Assembly (NCBI GenBank): GCA_030374765.1
Contig: JARGXX010000099.1
Coordinates: forward strand, 2,108,001-2,172,000
Direction of reading: 5' to 3'
Source of the DNA: Agarophyton chilense
Taxonomy: Eukaryota > Rhodophyta > Florideophyceae > Gracilariales > Gracilariaceae
Length of the DNA: 64,000 nucleotides
The stretch's first letter is position 1, and the number at the start of each line of letters is the position of its first letter. Positions 8,899 to 20,325 of this stretch are shown here, in pieces. A model generated the notes under the pieces. It made no database searches, was not told the DNA's origin, and worked only from the letters and a program-made list of their open reading frames with translations. The position numbers and the translations under genes were made by a program.

Positions 8899-11283
8899 AT
8901 GGAAACTTTGTCAGCACATTCAGATACCATTATCTTCCCATTGCCACCCATCAAGCTCCAAAGAGTGAAAATGGATGGAAAGGCATCAAAGACAAAGGCT
9001 CCGCAACTACATTACACGCCAAACTCCCCTTCAAGGATGGATTATTCTTCATTCTCTAGGACTTCCTCCGGAGTTGAACTCAACAAGACAACACCTTTTC
9101 GAACTCAATTAAGATCTCAACTTGCCCCAGTCGCACCTGCACTCTCTCCAAAACAAACATATCAGTTCTTTCCGAGCACTGTCAAAAACAACCATCTCGT
9201 TACGGAACAAAAAGAAGAAAAATCTACAGAAGTCGTTGGACTACAAGCCAATGCTTCTCTTCAAAATCCTGAAAGTCGTTTCGACACGGTGGTAATGACG
9301 AAGACTATACCGATGCCAGTCCCTTCAAGCACAACCCCTGTTGAAGATACCGAGTTGAAAAATGAAGGATATCGTTCCAGATGGAAACGCATTCGGTTGC
9401 CTTTCGTCGACTCCAGGAATTCGGGAAGCGATAAATTAGGGACGTTAAGAGCTGAAGAATTGTCTACGTCAGATACGGAACGGCCTTTGAAGAGAAGAAG
9501 AAAGTTTTTGTATCCCCGGAGAGAAGTGTCTTATCTTCCTAGCTCGTCGGAAGAAACTGTCATAAAAGTCAGAAAGCCTTCACCTACCGGGGGTAAACAG
9601 GAAGAGAGCGGGATTTCCACGAAAGACGAAAACTTTCCAACAAGACTGCGCTCCATATCACCACCTTTGTCTCTGGTTCCCGAGAAATCGAAGGGAAGCT
9701 TCATTCCAACGGGATTGCGCTCTGTGCCCCAACCTCCCACTCCTTTGCGTGAAAAATTCAAAAGAACATTTTTTCCTACAGGATTGCGTTCCATACCACA
9801 CCCTTCTTCAGCTCCTAGCGGAAAACGAAACAAACCTCTCGTGCAAACAGAATCGGGTTCGGAACATCAACCTTCACCTCCGCGGCACAAGAAAAGAAAA
9901 ACCATTCAATCGGGATGGCTTTCTGTACAAAAAACCTCACCATCTCATCACGAAAAACAAATGGGGTCCTTCCTCTCAAACGAAAACCCCAAAACACCTC
10001 CAAATTCGTACCCTCTAAGTAGGAAAGGGAATGACTCAAGAGTTCAGCAAACTGGTAAAAATTTCATAGAAATCCTACATCATGTCCAAAAGAAAACCAG
10101 CTTCCCTGAAGTTCAAACAAAGGATGGGAGAACCCCCGAAACCAACTATGTGATTAATCTGGAAGAAGAACCAAAAACAATGAAAACCTCGTCTCCGCCA
10201 CACTTCACGCAGGGAGCAGTGAAATGTTCTCCTTCGTCTCGACAAAAACTTAATGTTCATCACACAGAGAAAAGTCCGGCACACTTGACGCAAACCGTTT
10301 TAATATCTAATCCAAGAAAAAACGAAGACCCAAACGACAACAAAACTCGACATGATGCCCAAAATAGAACAGAAGGAAAACACGAATGGGACACTGTGTT
10401 ACCTGATGCAAAAACACTCAGTTCTCAGATTAAGAAGAAAAGACTGAGAAATATTCCCCCGTGCCGGTTTCTAGATAGTTTATCTGAAAAAGAAGAAGCA
10501 CAACTTTTGAAACTTTACCGACAAAAGAATCAAAAAGAGATCAAATACATTCCGTCAGCGAGAATAGTCCTGCGCGGCGAAGATTTTAAACGTCTTCGAG
10601 GGGTTCAGTGGCTGAATGATGAAGTCATTAATGCGTACATGTCCCTCATCAATGTCCGAAACGATTCTATCTTTGAAGAGCTTCCTGAAGACGAACGGAA
10701 AAACATACCTCAGACATATGTGTTTAATACGTTCTTCTACACAAGGCTGACCTCAGGCTCTGCAAGGTACGATTACTCAGGTGTGAGAAGGTGGACAGGG
10801 CGGAATAAGGTAGATGTGATGAAACAAGACTTGCTTCTGTTTCCTGTCAACCTTGGAAATCATCACTGGGTGCTTGCAGGGATCGACCGACCAAGACGCA
10901 GTTTCTTCTATTTAGACTCCATGGCCAGGGCAGACAAGTCTGGAGTTCTGAGGGCCCTGCGACGATGGTACTACGATGAGGTGGAAGACAAGTATGGAGA
11001 AGATGTGGCGACGCAGATGGAGCTTGAGACGTGGCCGTCGGCGCACAACAGGTACATGATTCGCAGGGCGGGTGTGTTGCCGGCAAAGCTCGAACCAAGG
11101 ATTCCTTCCCCACGCTTGTCAAGAATTCCAATGCAAACTGACGGGGGCAGCTGTGGTGTATTTATAACGAAGATAGCTGATTGTCTTTCGCTGGGTATCA
11201 AAATCTACTTCAATCAGACAGACATACATTTAGTGAGAAGCAGAATGGCCCTGGATCTTTTCCGTGGCCGACTACCTTTATGA
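8899..11283 (+). CDS. Ulp1-type SUMO protease (C48 cysteine peptidase), copy 2
   Basis: This 794-residue paralogue of the gene at 3414-5825 lies in the same orientation. Its C-terminal catalytic domain keeps the same residues: HHW, YLDSM and MQTDGGSCGVF. The N-terminal half is unrelated in sequence to copy 1 although similar in style (basic, Ser/Pro-rich). It contains an internal repeat around residues 245-310: blocks like TRLRSISPPLSLVPEKSKGS, then PTGLRSVPQPPTPLREKFK and PTGLRSIPHPSSAPSGK. The start is the ATG at 8899, and the frame has no better upstream start. The C-terminus diverges again in the last residues (DLFRGRLPL versus DLLRGQLVM in copy 1). Different N-termini on one enzyme domain suggest different substrates or locations. 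Confidence 0.86.
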   Translation: METLSAHSDTIIFPLPPIKLQRVKMDGKASKTKAPQLHYTPNSPSRMDYSSFSRTSSGVELNKTTPFRTQLRSQLAPVAPALSPKQTYQFFPSTVKNNHLVTEQKEEKSTEVVGLQANASLQNPESRFDTVVMTKTIPMPVPSSTTPVEDTELKNEGYRSRWKRIRLPFVDSRNSGSDKLGTLRAEELSTSDTERPLKRRRKFLYPRREVSYLPSSSEETVIKVRKPSPTGGKQEESGISTKDENFPTRLRSISPPLSLVPEKSKGSFIPTGLRSVPQPPTPLREKFKRTFFPTGLRSIPHPSSAPSGKRNKPLVQTESGSEHQPSPPRHKKRKTIQSGWLSVQKTSPSHHEKQMGSFLSNENPKTPPNSYPLSRKGNDSRVQQTGKNFIEILHHVQKKTSFPEVQTKDGRTPETNYVINLEEEPKTMKTSSPPHFTQGAVKCSPSSRQKLNVHHTEKSPAHLTQTVLISNPRKNEDPNDNKTRHDAQNRTEGKHEWDTVLPDAKTLSSQIKKKRLRNIPPCRFLDSLSEKEEAQLLKLYRQKNQKEIKYIPSARIVLRGEDFKRLRGVQWLNDEVINAYMSLINVRNDSIFEELPEDERKNIPQTYVFNTFFYTRLTSGSARYDYSGVRRWTGRNKVDVMKQDLLLFPVNLGNHHWVLAGIDRPRRSFFYLDSMARADKSGVLRALRRWYYDEVEDKYGEDVATQMELETWPSAHNRYMIRRAGVLPAKLEPRIPSPRLSRIPMQTDGGSCGVFITKIADCLSLGIKIYFNQTDIHLVRSRMALDLFRGRLPL
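10459..11274 (+). repeat. 816-bp near-identical tract shared with 5001-5816
   Basis: The tract aligns base for base with 5001-5816 at a constant offset of 5458, with no gaps. By reading I counted about five substitutions, with two of them near the 3' end. Outside these limits the two genes are not alignable by eye. It covers the whole Ulp1 catalytic domain. Confidence 0.9.
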
Positions 11284-12749
11284 GTCCGGAAGGGAAACAC
11301 TTGCATTTCACTAAAACCCGGACCCTCTACGCAGCACACTATCCACTGCTTCATCTTGGCCCAAGAGTCGGGGCCCCAATGTCCTTCGGTAGACAAGTGA
11401 AATACAGCTAGCGACTCCTTTTTTGGTCGTGGCAGGAATAATGGGCGAGAAACGACAACTTCTACAAGAACTGTATTGTTACATCTAGACTCATTTTTCT
11501 TGAACGGTTCCCTGTCGCTCTTTTTCATTGACCACAAACATAGTCTCGCAAGAATCTAAGCTTCTGTTAAAATCCGTGAGAGGTCATCACACTGCCGTCT
11601 AACATGCATATTGGTTCTTTCTTGTCGGAAATGATCAAACTCAGCCCGTCACTTTAGAACGGAGCCTCACCAACTACGTTTTAGCGACAACGAATTCTTC
11701 GAAGCAAAGTTTCTTTCAAATTGAAAACTGCAATCCCTTCTACGAATTTTTTAATATCTAAACAAGAAAGCTACGGTTTTTGGCCACCAAAGCCGAAATG
11801 TTTCATCGTAAAGCTGTAAAAGAACATGTTTTTTAATCGCTGCGCATGTTTAAATATGTCTAATACCCTTCCACAAATTGCACCTCCTCACTGTAACCGA
11901 TTTTCGGTATTCTGTCTTTTTTAAACTGCGAAGCATCTGCTCATGTCGGCGATAACCGACCCATAAAAATTTCAGCGATAGTCTACAGTATGCGGGGCTT
12001 ATGATCGCCGGCGGCAATCTATAAAAGGAAAAACGACCATCTCCTCAAAAAAAAAACCGGGGTATCCAAAAAACTACATGTCAACCTTATTACTATTACA
12101 CGCCTGCGTTTGTGTGCGGTATCACTTTCACTCGAATTTTGATTAACATTTACAATAGGAAACCATTTTTATCTTTAATCACATCCTACCGACTTCGGAT
12201 TTCCTAGAGCTCAAACATGAGTCACGCCGAATATTCGAGACAGGCAGCCGAGTCACTGTTTATTTCCACATTGGTGGTCCACCCGACAATGTGCAAGACC
12301 GACGCCGGTTCTATTCTCATATTTCTTGGCCTAAACGATCATTACAGCCGCAAGGTTGCGGCAGGTGCTGTAAAACACACAAACGGGCACAATTGCAACA
12401 GAATTCGCTTTCTCGGTAAATCTAAGTTCTATGTTGAACCAGAAATTTCGGTGTTTGCAATTTAACTTGGATTTCATCAAAATTGTATCCAGCTATGCGC
12501 AGCTCGCGGATGAGTCTGGCGAAAAAAAAGTTGAAAATCCAATGCCGCGGTTCAGTAGCAGAGGTGCTCTGCTACCGCTTTTATGTAGTGTTATGCAGCC
12601 TAAACAGGGTGCTTAAAAAGCAGCGAGAGCGTGATGGAGGCATACTGTAATTAGAAACTACCTTATTGGGTGTGTGCAGTCTAAATCTAGACTCAAATTG
12701 AGCCCATTTTTCTTATAAAACTCCTCTCTTCCGGAGAAAAATCTTCTTC
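11284..12749. other. Intergenic region
   Basis: About 1.5 kb of AT-rich sequence follows the second Ulp1-like gene. I see no convincing coding frame, tRNA or repeat. It may contain the eroded left end of the minus-strand gypsy element that follows, but I could not find an LTR edge. Confidence 0.35.
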
Positions 12750-14429
12750 CGTGCCCTGGTGACAAAGTTAGGAAATGTGTACCTTCGATGCAATAAACGA
12801 TTCAGCATCACTGAAACGTCTTCGTAGATTCTCTGCAGCGGTTTCAGAGTACCTTGATCGGAAAAAAAAGTCCTTTCCATCGCAGAAGGATTCGGGTCCT
12901 TCTTTGGTGTCGACAAGCTTCATGAGTCCCAAAACAAGCATTGCTCTTTCGCATAAAAGAGCCTGGGACATGCTGGCATCCGAATCCGTGATGTATCTTC
13001 AAGCGAGAGCCATTAATGTCTTCTTCAGCATCAGTGCTTAGATTCTGTGTTTTAAAGACGTAATCTGACAGAATCTTGATTATTCTTCGTAGTCCTTTTC
13101 AATGTATGGTCAGTTTCTCTCCTTTGTTAAGGTCTGTTCTACCGGCAAAGACAAAATCTTCTGTGTCCATATAAGAAAGCATGCCTTTTGACGAGCGCAG
13201 ATGTGATTGTTTTTGGTTATTTTGTAGTTAGACGTGTACAAAACGGTGTCGGTGAGCCATAATACTCTTCAAAAATGTAATGTTGATGATGCGTTTGAGT
13301 TATATATTTGAAAGAGCTACTGGTCTGTAAATGGAGGTGCGGCAAAAGAAGAAAATCAGTAGAATAGGTTCCATTTCGAAGCATACAGAGACGGGCGCAA
13401 CATTTCCTCTGTGCGTTGATTTTGAGTTGTTAAGAGTGCTTTGAAATATTTTCAGAAGGTCCTTATATTGATTGAACTCCATTTGCAGGTCGGTAAGAAA
13501 CGCGCGAAAAGTATGCAATATTTCTTTGCAGAGTTTTTCTACAGCACCATTACTCCGTGATGTGTAAGGTAGAGGAAAGGGGTGAGGGACATTGAGTGCC
13601 TTGGAGACGAAGCGCATAATCTCGTTTCGAAATTGTGTGGGACCATCGGAGAGAAACTCGTTCGGCAGTGCCAACGCCTTGCCAGTCGATAGTTGAGAGA
13701 GCCGCGTTTTCCACTACTGTGCTCGGAAATGCAAATAACCATTTGATGTCTGAATGGTCATCCCGAAGCATCAGGACGTGCTCATCTCCAGTACGGGTTG
13801 GTCCGATTTCTAGATAATCATACTGTAAGAGATCGTTCGGAGCGATTCCATGTAGTGCGGGTTCGGAAGTCCAACGTACCTTCTCGCCGCCCAGATTTTA
13901 GGTACAGTGTATGCAGGATGGCGAAAATGTGCGGACATCTTGGGACATTTTGTTCAATAAAAAACGCTTCTGTAGTACTTCCAAAGTAGGTTGTTGACCT
14001 CTATGGCTCGAAGGTTCAGTGTGCGATATGATACATCGGCGCACATGGAGGTCGTTGGATTGATCGGGGATCCAAATGGCATTCTTGTCCGTCTTCCACA
14101 CAATTTCTTGAAGAACCATGTGCTTTGGTCGAGTTGAGCAGTGTTCATCTTTCTGTGTTGCAATTTCTGTAATTGCAGGCCATTCAAAGTCAGAGGTTGA
14201 AATGAACGGGAGGGCTAGAACTTGAACAATGCGCCGTACAGTGGGTGGCGCTAACCATCTAGTCAGTAGATCCGCGCACACGTTGTCCGGTCCTTTGATT
14301 TGGAAGCATTTCTAAGAGTAGTCACTCGAGCGAACAGTCCAGCGCAATACCTTCCTGGTAGAAGATTGGCTGAGATCTAGAATTATTGAGAGTGGATCGA
14401 AAATGAACACGAGATTGTTATAATCGGTT
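12750..14429 (-). mobile_element. Decayed Ty3/gypsy element, left part: integrase and end of RNase H
   Basis: Minus-strand remains read right to left. RNase H C-terminus spans about 14280-14420 (TDYNNLVFIFDPLS, then DNVCADLLTRW). The integrase H2C2 zinc-binding domain is at 13898-14240 (IISHTEPSSHRG ... FSPSCIHC). The integrase core is at 13300-13674 (FLSDGPTQFRN and LPYTSRSNGAVEKL). A possible integrase tail is at 12750-13010 (RILLRWKG). Several frameshifts and stops break it, so it cannot make these proteins. Layout resembles the oomycete-type gypsy lineage. The element is cut at 14429 by the copia block and resumes at 24024. Confidence 0.7.
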
Positions 14430-15021
14430 TAAAGTGTTATCAGAACCTCTAGAAGATTCCAGAATGCAACTGGAAACTGCTTTATGTAATATAAGTATGT
14501 CGAAGACTCTAGAAGCTTCTATATAACTTTATGTAGAAAAGACGAGAACTATCTTAGAATGAAATGATATGCGTTTAAAACAATTTAGAAGTGCTTTAAA
14601 GTAATTTAAAGTAACAGAAAAACAGAGACTGAGTCGAGAAAATTGAACTCAAGTCAACAATTGACATAATTTTCCGCGATCAAGTGTATTTCATTCCATA
14701 AAACAGGTCAAAACCGGCGAGGTTAGTGTGTAAAGTGACTGCTCAGGTGGTTGCTTCGGGAAAAGGAAAATGCGCTGAGCGAGGAAGAACTGGAATCGAG
14801 AAAAAGTAGATAAGGTTGTAGATAATATTGTAGAGCAAGTGGTAACCTAAACATTGTTTGTTTCTAGTTTATATACCACTTTTATGTTTGCTCATTGAAA
14901 CAAAAGTGCACTAAAAACTACTGAAAGTCAAATACTAAATCATCAGCACAATTGCGTGTGAATTGAATAACAATTTACACGTAACAGCTACACAATTTCC
15001 GTATTGCTCTCCGTAGATTCA
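14430..15021 (-). repeat. Copia LTR, left (element 3' LTR)
   Basis: On the minus strand it starts TGAATCTACGG at 15021 and ends at 14430 with ...CTTTA, probably a mutated TTCA. A pyrimidine-rich tract (15031-15041 on the plus strand) just inside could be the PPT. Its right 290 bp match 23736-24023 at roughly three quarters identity by eye; the outer 300 bp do not, so the second LTR is rearranged or from a related family. Confidence 0.6.
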
Positions 15022-15167
15022 TACTCGCAATTTTTCTTTCCGGAAATTTAGTCAGGACTGTTTTTGCTAATGATCTACTGTTCCGTTGGATAAGCGATCT
15101 TGTTTTCAAGTAACACCTCTTACGAAACCTTATTCAAAGTTTGTTTCGTAAACGCATCCGCAGGATT

Positions 15168-16123
15168 TTACTCTGATATTACGAACCATACATCACAAAT
15201 ACAATTTGATTCATAACTGTCCCGTTCACTGGCTATGTCAATCATAAGTCTCTTCTCAGCTGATGAAGAAGACTTTGTAATTATGTCGAATGGGCTTTTA
15301 GAGTTCTTATAAATTTGCAATCCGATTTTCTTTCCCATCATTTCTCCAAAGTCATACTGCAAAATGTATACGTAGTCAAATGCATCTGAAAATGCATAAA
15401 ATTCTGCTCCTCGGACACTTCTAATTACTTTTCTGCTTTTGTAACTTGAATAATGAAGAATGTTGCAATTGCTGTGCTCGTCCGCAAGCAACACAATACG
15501 TCCAAGTTGCGATTTGAGATCTTCGTTACTGGCAGGAAAAAGAACCCGAGTAGACCCGTAGGCGCAAGCTTTCAAAATCCAGTTTCGTAAATATGAGGTG
15601 TTGGTGATTTGTCTTCTGAAGATAAGAAACAGATTGTTGATTAGCTTGACGTGATCCTTTGAGAATTCTTTGTCCGCTACATGAGTAAGCTTGTTCACAA
15701 TAAAGCAGATATCTGGTCTTGAATTGCAGATCCAAGACAATGTAGCTCTTAGGGAACGAAAGGTTTTGTATTCCACGTTTGTTAGCAGTTGATATTTGTT
15801 GACGTAGATCTTCTGATCAATATAGAGTTCGTTTCCTTTCGTCCTAATACTCATTCCTGAGAACTTGTAGTTGTCGAATTCTCTCTTTCGTGATTCGAAT
15901 CTTTCTAAAGAATATTCAAATGCTTTAGAAATGATTCTTTCCCGCAAAGTAGAGAATCATCTACATAGGTTTCTATCAGTCCCGAAAATATCTCATCTGT
16001 TTTCTTATGAAACAGAGATATATCACATTTTCCTTGGTTCATCTCCAAATTATTATTGAGATGAAGCATCACGGTTTTGTTCCAGTATTTTTCTGCGTCT
16101 GGGAGTCCATAGAGAGGTTTCAA
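15168..16123 (-). pseudogene. Copia reverse transcriptase C-terminus and RNase H
   Basis: RT motifs are PLYGLPDAEKYW and the active-site block YVDDSLLCG (15905-16123). After a frame change come the thumb region (LRATLSWICNSRPDICFIVN) and copia RNase H (ILHYSSYKSRKVIRSVRGAE, where the family expects a conserved Glu). The domain order gag-protease-integrase-RT, with RT nearest the 3' LTR, defines Ty1/copia. The N-terminal RT is not recognisable, and the frames are broken, so it is not functional. Confidence 0.78.
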
Positions 16124-16401
16124 TCATTTTTGTATCGTATTTGGGGATAGCTTAAAATATTTTGGTGGTTCTAGATAAACATCTCGAGGCAATGTTTCGT
16201 TACTCTGTAAGTAGGCCTGACTCACGTCGTGACTTCAGATTCTGAAAGCGAAAATAGCTGCTAAGCCGAGAACAATCCTGATAGAGTTTTTTTCGAATAG
16301 TAGTCGAGTTGCGGAAGAGATAATTCTTGTCCTAAACCCTGTGTCCTTGTGCGATAAACCTAGCCTTGAACAGTTCTTCTGGTGTTCCTTTGTTCTTAAT
16401 T

Positions 16402-17480
16402 CTAAGAACGAATCTTCCTTTTAGGACATTTGAGAGGATGGGTACGTCTTCGGTTTTGACTATTTTTCAAGTTCCTTGTTTCCCTAAACCGTCGATCTCT
16501 GTTATTTTTACAGCTTCCAAGTGTGGAAGTACACATCTTGAATAGTTTGGTTAAAAAATCTCTGTGACATTTATTTTTGTGTCGTTGTCCAAAAGGTTCG
16601 GAGAATTGTGTGAAAGAGGTGTGGAGAACGTCAATGTTTGAAGTCAATGGAGGATCAGATGTTGATATAGATTCGTTAATGTAAGGCTTCATCTGAGAAA
16701 CGTTGTGTTGGAATTCTTTACCATTGCGAATGATGTAAATTTTTTTGTTGATTATTTTTTGATCTTGTATTGTGCAGACCAAGGGGGGTTTGTATCTTGA
16801 CGATGCACAAGAATTTTGTGTCTTACTGCATAGGAATGCTTGGCTCCATGAAGAACCATTCGTTCTAAGGCTTCTCGAAGCCGAAGTTCGCTTGAGGTGT
16901 TTTCCATTTCATGTCTGGCGATCATGAGTACTTCCAAACGAGTGTGTTGGTCTGGAAGGAATGAGGAAATGCCAGGGAAACGAGGAAGAACACCAAAGAC
17001 CAATAGCGAAGGAGCAAGGCCTTCAGAGTTCTTTTTAACGTTCATGGATTTCAATGCGAGCTTGAGAGATAGCCTGAAGTCGAGGTTGGGTCGGATCTGG
17101 CGGATTTCGTTGAAAATTCTGCGAAGGGGGTCATGGTATCTTTCTCCTGCTCTAAGGAAGTTGTGGCTTTCGACGCCAACAAGAAAGTATGGTACAACAA
17201 TTTCGTTTAATAATGTTAGCCAACGAGGAGAAATAAAAACTGATCCTTGGTCACAACGAATGAAGTCTGTAAATTCGGTGTAGATTGTAGTCCAGCATTC
17301 CAGAAAGGCTTGCTATACCACTTCTAAACTGTGACCGTTGATAAATATAGAAGAACTGAAACGGGTTGGTAGATCAACGACATGAAGAACGGCTCGTTGA
17401 TAAAGAAACATGAGGTCTAGTGCCAGTTCTTGATTGAACACCACGCCGTGTCGAAAACAGACCTGAAAGCTGTGGGTGTT
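16402..17480 (-). pseudogene. Copia integrase, element A, C-terminal part
   Basis: Frames at 16752-17054 and 16402-16782 carry SLLVFGVLPRFPG and, after a frame break, NGKEFQHNVSQMKPYIN. These correspond to the post-core and C-terminal integrase region also seen in element B (TLLVYGALPSFP). Upstream core sequence continues to about 17480 in broken frames. Divergence from element B shows that these are two separate lineages. Confidence 0.6.
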
Positions 17481-17633
17481 GGACTAAACTTTTGGGAATT
17501 TTGACAAGCTTTTGTAACTGCTTCCAGTAGTTCTCGTGTTTCTTTATTGGCGTCTAGGGGTTTGGCACCTGTGAGAACTTTGAAAAGTTTTCCGGTAGAA
17601 GGTTGATAAAAGTGTAAATTGCTTTTCCGGAGT

Positions 17634-18032
17634 TCAGCCTTTGGTGAAGTTTATGTCAACGACTTCATCCCATTCAAGGTACAAATGTCCAAATTTGCGT
17701 TGGATGGTCATGTTCCATCCGCGATTACAGATGAGATGGTTCGTAACGTTATTGACGTAAAATTTCTCGTGGTCTAAGAAGTCGAGACCAATAAGAAGGG
17801 GAATGTAAGAGTCGATTATAGCTACTAAGAGCTTAAGTAGGCGTCCATTGGGAGCATGGATACGAATAGGAATGTTTCCGATAGGGAGAAATGTGGAATT
17901 ACCAAGTCTACAGAGTAGACGACAGCGATCCGATTTGAAGCGGATACCGACTTTTTCACAGTATGCTTTGGCCTGATGATTTTCAATGACGCTGCGTTGT
18001 GCGCCTGTGCCAAAACGAACACCATGAAACAA
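17634..18032 (-). pseudogene. Copia protease region, element A, catalytic Asp lost
   Basis: The frame has FGTGAQRSVI where retroviral-type aspartic proteases have DTGA, followed by PLLIGLDFLDHEKF, a pattern shared with element B. The Gly in place of the catalytic Asp means it would be inactive. A Trp/Leu-rich stretch (GHLYLEWDEV) leads toward the integrase. Confidence 0.65.
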
Positions 18033-18375
18033 ATGTGTATTTTTCAGGAAAGTTCATGGTTAAGACATCGCATGAGAGGATGTCTATGGTGATTTCTAAT
18101 ATATTTCTAAGTTTTCTACGTTTACCTGCTATCTTATGTGCTAAAATAGGAATGTGTTTCGGTAATCCTTACCTTGTAAGAAGGGAGTTCCCCTCTAAAA
18201 ATCCAGCTTGCTTCCAGCCGCACTAAGGTTAAAAGACTGGTAAAAGGCTTCAATGATTTCTTCCAGAATAGCGTCTTTTTCGATAGGAAATTCCATAGCT
18301 TCTTGATCGCTGTCTGGATTTGTTGCGGAGTTGAAAAAAGTGTGAGCGTCCTCGCAGATGCATTCAGATTTTGCC

Positions 18376-19245
18376 TCAAATTTTCGCAAAGTTCGTATGA
18401 AACGCGTTTGAGTGCTGGGTTTTGATTGTTCCCATAGCCTTTCTTCTGATAAAATTGAACCTTTCAAACAGATAATTCGGAGATGTTGTGAGGAAGGGTA
18501 CACTTTGAACCGGTGTGTCTTTTCTCACCACAATTAAAACAAATAAGGTCTTTGAAATACTTTCTTTGGAAATGGGTACCGTATACTTGTCGTCCGTACA
18601 TAATAAATTGTTATTGGCTTTTTTGGACAATTTTGAGAGAGAGAATGACGTATAAAAAGAATGTTCCTTCTCTTCCAATTGACGTTGTGCGGAAGAATCC
18701 AGTTGAGAAAGGAATTCCTGGTAAGACAAATTGCCCGTATCGAGACGATGGATGGTATGTCTAGCAAAGATATGTCCAGCAACCGCTTGGTGTAGAAAAT
18801 TGATTTTGTGTTGTGCTGAACGGCTATAATGTGGGCACTGAGGAGTGAGCTTAGAGATTTTTTCATCTAGGTAACAAATCGCTTCGATTACGGTGTGGTC
18901 GCTCAGAAGTGGATCAATGCGGAAATTACTCAGTTGGTTCTCGATGCGCTTTTGACGAGTAATAGAGTTAATGAACGATTCCATCATTGCACCGGCTTCG
19001 TCAAAAGATGCAGCTTTTGGTTGAATCTCTCGGATGTAGTGCTGTTTCGCATTACCTCGCAGAATGTGACGTACGAATTTCAGCCGTAGATCGCCTGGAA
19101 GATTATACTCTTCGGCGGCAGTCGTGATTTCTTCAAGATATTCCTGCCGAAAATCGCCAAGGGCACCTGAAAACTTCTGGGAGTTGTCTTTGAATCGAAT
19201 TGAAATATTCTGGGCAGCCTTTCTTTTGTCCAGAGTATTATCCAT
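18376..19245 (-). pseudogene. Copia gag, element A
   Basis: This 289-codon frame has the helical capsid region FSGALGDFRQEYLEEI and LPGDLRLKFVRHILRGNAKQ. A CCHC zinc knuckle (CFNCGEKRHTGSKC) is present near 18495-18540 but in the +1 frame relative to the long frame, so one frameshift separates capsid from nucleocapsid. The start is the ATG at 19245. The fold resembles gag B (FSGTSDEDWKYYLAQYQKL; YLHHMLQGQAPQFYYRNI). Confidence 0.75.
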
Positions 19246-19355
19246 GATATCCGACGTGTAGCTCTCCTTGAGGTTGTGTTCTGGTTGGCGGGAGTCCTCT
19301 TCTTCGAAAGGGTGCTTTATACGTTAACTTACATGTTATTTTGGCTGTTCGTGTT

Positions 19356-19805
19356 CTAGGAGTTATTCTGAAGTATGTAGCGAAGATTTTGTATTAGTGC
19401 AATTGCGATTTGCAGTTGTTCGTCTTCGTACAGAGTTGTGACAAGGTTACACAACAAATAGTTGCTATCGGGTTCTTTCAGTTGTACAACACGGGACAAG
19501 CAAAAATGTAGTAGCAATTTCATAAGGACAAAGTTAGAGGCAAAGTTTGCGTAAAATAACACTTCGGGTGGGTAATCAGATCGTAAAGATTTGACAAATT
19601 CGTCGTCTTGTATATCGGTGTACACGGTTTCGAAAACACGGACACATCCACAAGATTCTGTTGTGCTCCATTGTGGAGTCGTGTTTCCGATGCGAAAGGC
19701 TTTCCTTGAATGGCCATTTTCTAAGAAAAATACATATGTACTCTTAAGATAGTGTAAAAGATGTCGTACATTTAATAAAAGTAGCTTAGGATATAGAGTT
19801 GCCAA
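19356..19805 (-). CDS. 149-codon open frame upstream of gag A, unknown
   Basis: The frame opens from a TTG and contains no motif I recognise. It lies between copia body A and body B, where the 5' LTR of A or the RT of B would be expected. It could be a leader reading frame, LTR sequence that happens to be open, or foreign sequence. No function is assigned. Confidence 0.2.
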   Translation of the reverse strand: MATLYPKLLLLNVRHLLHYLKSTYVFFLENGHSRKAFRIGNTTPQWSTTESCGCVRVFETVYTDIQDDEFVKSLRSDYPPEVLFYANFASNFVLMKLLLHFCLSRVVQLKEPDSNYLLCNLVTTLYEDEQLQIAIALIQNLRYILQNNS

Positions 19806-20325
19806 GAGGAGTTAATAAAAAGAAAATTGCTTAGACAAAAGTTTGAGATTTTGAAGCAATTACTTTGTAGTGGGCCTTTCCGTTACAATGATGCGTGAGG
19901 TGGTCGTTTGACTCAAAATCACGCTTGCATATGTCCCAACGGGATTGGTCACGCTTCGCGGCCAGTTTCTGCGAGTGTTTGGGTGTCCGTTCGAGCAGTG
20001 TCAGCAACTGTGACTGACAATGCGCGTTGATGTCTTATGTATTACTCTGTACTCTATTTTATGTTTCGTTATTGTTATGCGTATTTGTAATTGAACAACA
20101 GACGATTACGTCAAACTGTTGTTGTTTTAGAGCTACTTCCTGACCGTTGGTACCTTACTTAACAGGATACGACGCCCTGTTGGACCACAGAAGGAGGAAT
20201 CATCGAAGTTGTAAACAATTGTACTGTGTTTGTTGTCTAACAAATTGCTACCGCTGTTCCTGTGAACGCACCTTCGTCCCAAGACGGAGCTCAATAGCGC
20301 ACATACGATTGTACTCTCTTCGTGT

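Noticed and set aside
10847-11201. Minus-strand frames of 94 and 76 codons present at both Ulp1 copies
   Set aside because: They are antisense shadows of the duplicated catalytic domain; identity is explained by the 816-bp shared tract.
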